DNA of 64,000 nucleotides from Psychroflexus aestuariivivens (GTDB lineage: Bacteria > Bacteroidota > Bacteroidia > Flavobacteriales > Flavobacteriaceae). The stretch covers positions 248,001-312,000 of the forward strand of contig NZ_RQVT01000050.1 of NCBI RefSeq assembly GCF_004010055.1. The letters are read 5' to 3'. The notes beneath the pieces were generated by a model that was not told the DNA's origin, ran no database searches, and was given only the letters and a program-made list of their open reading frames with translations. A program made the translations under genes and the position numbers. Positions within the stretch are counted from its first letter, which is position 1; every line of letters starts with the position of its first letter. Positions 62,933 to 64,000 of the stretch are shown here, piece by piece.

Positions 62933-64000
62933 ATGGCTGAAGTAAACTCTGCTGAAGTTTCAGCAATCTTGAAAAAACAAATCTCTGGTTTCGAATCAGA
63001 AACATCTTTAGATGAAGTAGGAACAGTCCTTAGAGTTGGTGATGGTATTGCCAACGTTTACGGCTTGACCAACGCTCAATTAGGAGAACTTGTCGAATTT
63101 GAAGGTGGTCTAAATGGCATGGTTCTAAACCTTGAAGAAGACACTGTCGGTGTTGTACTTTTAGGGAAATCTAACAATATTAACGAAGGTGATTCTGTAA
63201 AGCGAACCAAAAAGATTTCATCGATTCAAGTTGGTGAAGGAATCGTTGGTCGTGTAGTCAATACTTTAGGTGAAACAATTGACGGTAAAGGTGAGATTCA
63301 AGGTGAAACTTTCCAAATGCCTATTGAAAGAAAAGCACCAGGAGTTATCTATAGAGAACCGGTTGCAGAACCACTTCAAACTGGAATTAAGTCTATTGAT
63401 GCCATGGTTCCTGTTGGTCGTGGACAAAGAGAATTAGTGATTGGTGACAGACAGACTGGAAAAACTTCTGTTTGTATCGACACCATTTTGAATCAAAAAG
63501 AGTTTTACGATAGAGGAGAGCCAGTTTTCTGTATTTATGTTGCCATTGGTCAAAAAGCATCAACTGTTGCTGGTATCGCTAATTTGCTAGAAGAAAAAGG
63601 TGCTTTAGCTTACACAACTATTGTTGCCGCAAACGCATCAGATCCTGCTGCAATGCAAGTTTATGCACCGTTAGCCGGAGCTGCAATTGGTGAATATTTT
63701 AGAGATACTGGTCGCCCAGCATTAATCATATATGATGATTTATCTAAACAAGCGGTAGCTTACCGTGAGGTTTCCTTATTATTAAGAAGACCTCCAGGTC
63801 GTGAAGCTTATCCTGGTGATGTATTTTATTTGCACTCTAGATTATTAGAGCGTTCAGCAAAAATTATCAATGATGATAATATTGCAAAACAAATGAACGA
63901 TTTACCAGAATCTTTAAAAGATAAAGTAAAAGGTGGTGGTTCACTTACCGCTTTACCAATTATTGAAACTCAAGCTGGTGACGTTTCAGCATATATTCCA
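62933..64000 (+). CDS. atpA: F0F1 ATP synthase subunit alpha, 3' end missing
   Basis: The frame opens at ATG 62933 and runs off the window after 356 codons. Visible are the crown domain start ([20 protein letters not shown]-type segment), Walker [27 protein letters not shown], and [16 protein letters not shown] with the Walker B region. Alpha holds the non-catalytic nucleotide sites of F1. Subunits gamma, beta and epsilon are not in the window. Confidence 0.96.
   Translation, partial: MAEVNSAEVSAILKKQISGFESETSLDEVGTVLRVGDGIANVYGLTNAQLGELVEFEGGLNGMVLNLEEDTVGVVLLGKSNNINEGDSVKRTKKISSIQVGEGIVGRVVNTLGETIDGKGEIQGETFQMPIERKAPGVIYREPVAEPLQTGIKSIDAMVPVGRGQRELVIGDRQTGKTSVCIDTILNQKEFYDRGEPVFCIYVAIGQKASTVAGIANLLEEKGALAYTTIVAANASDPAAMQVYAPLAGAAIGEYFRDTGRPALIIYDDLSKQAVAYREVSLLLRRPPGREAYPGDVFYLHSRLLERSAKIINDDNIAKQMNDLPESLKDKVKGGGSLTALPIIETQAGDVSAYIP

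Overview
The window looks like chromosomal DNA from a Bacteroidota bacterium, most likely family Flavobacteriaceae. The evidence is the strongly AT-rich composition, type IX secretion (T9SS) sorting domains on two surface proteins, the gliding/T9SS lipoprotein SprE (PorW), several flavobacterial DUF families (DUF4175, DUF5687, DUF6168, DUF7619-like), and repeated TAnnTTTG promoter -7 boxes with no Shine-Dalgarno sites. No tRNA, rRNA, CRISPR array, prophage or insertion sequence was seen.

Layout. 1-6.4 kb: the end of a large BspA-repeat T9SS surface protein, a BlaI/BlaR1-type regulatory pair and RNase R. 6.5-9.6 kb: a gene-free AT-rich stretch (7043-7776) with four perfect DnaA boxes, a strong oriC candidate, followed by rpiB, a cation efflux gene and an acetyltransferase. 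9.5-11.9 kb: a small accessory patch with a HigBA-like toxin-antitoxin module between 120-bp direct repeats. 11.9-25 kb: mostly leftward housekeeping genes (CtpA-like protease, rnpA, pgk, OmpH-like protein, mnmG, ybeY, a giant DUF4175 protein, a cystathionine gamma-synthase family enzyme). Two perfect parS palindromes flank mnmG, supporting an origin-proximal location. 25-36.9 kb: hemF, asnA, an M13 peptidase, glnS, an HDAC-like hydrolase, an ABC exporter and serA. 37-50.5 kb: glyS, comF, a nitrilase, a ChaN-like protein, the fatty-acid operon fabH-accB-accC, and an aldehyde dehydrogenase next to 3-hydroxyanthranilate dioxygenase. 50.6-56.5 kb: an ABC transporter pair, then an accessory patch (PIN toxin-antitoxin, erythromycin-esterase-like protein, small membrane and lipoproteins) separated by related spacer repeats. 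56.7-64 kb: sprE, bactofilin, and the ATP synthase cluster atpZ-DUF6168-atpB-E-F-H-A, with atpA cut by the window end.

The most striking observation lies upstream of asparagine synthetase asnA. The 311-bp leader (27254-27564) reads, in order on the minus strand: promoter, a 22-codon peptide with eight Asn, an intrinsic terminator, a second 16-codon peptide with five Asn, and a second intrinsic terminator, then asnA. At each peptide's stop codon lies a segment complementary to the 5' arm of the following terminator. This has every part of a ribosome-mediated attenuator, present twice in tandem and keyed to asparagine.

Two genes (mnmG and the HigB-like toxin) are broken by what looks like one missing A in an A-run. 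Either these are homopolymer sequencing errors or they are real mutations; the toxin case could also reflect transcriptional slippage.
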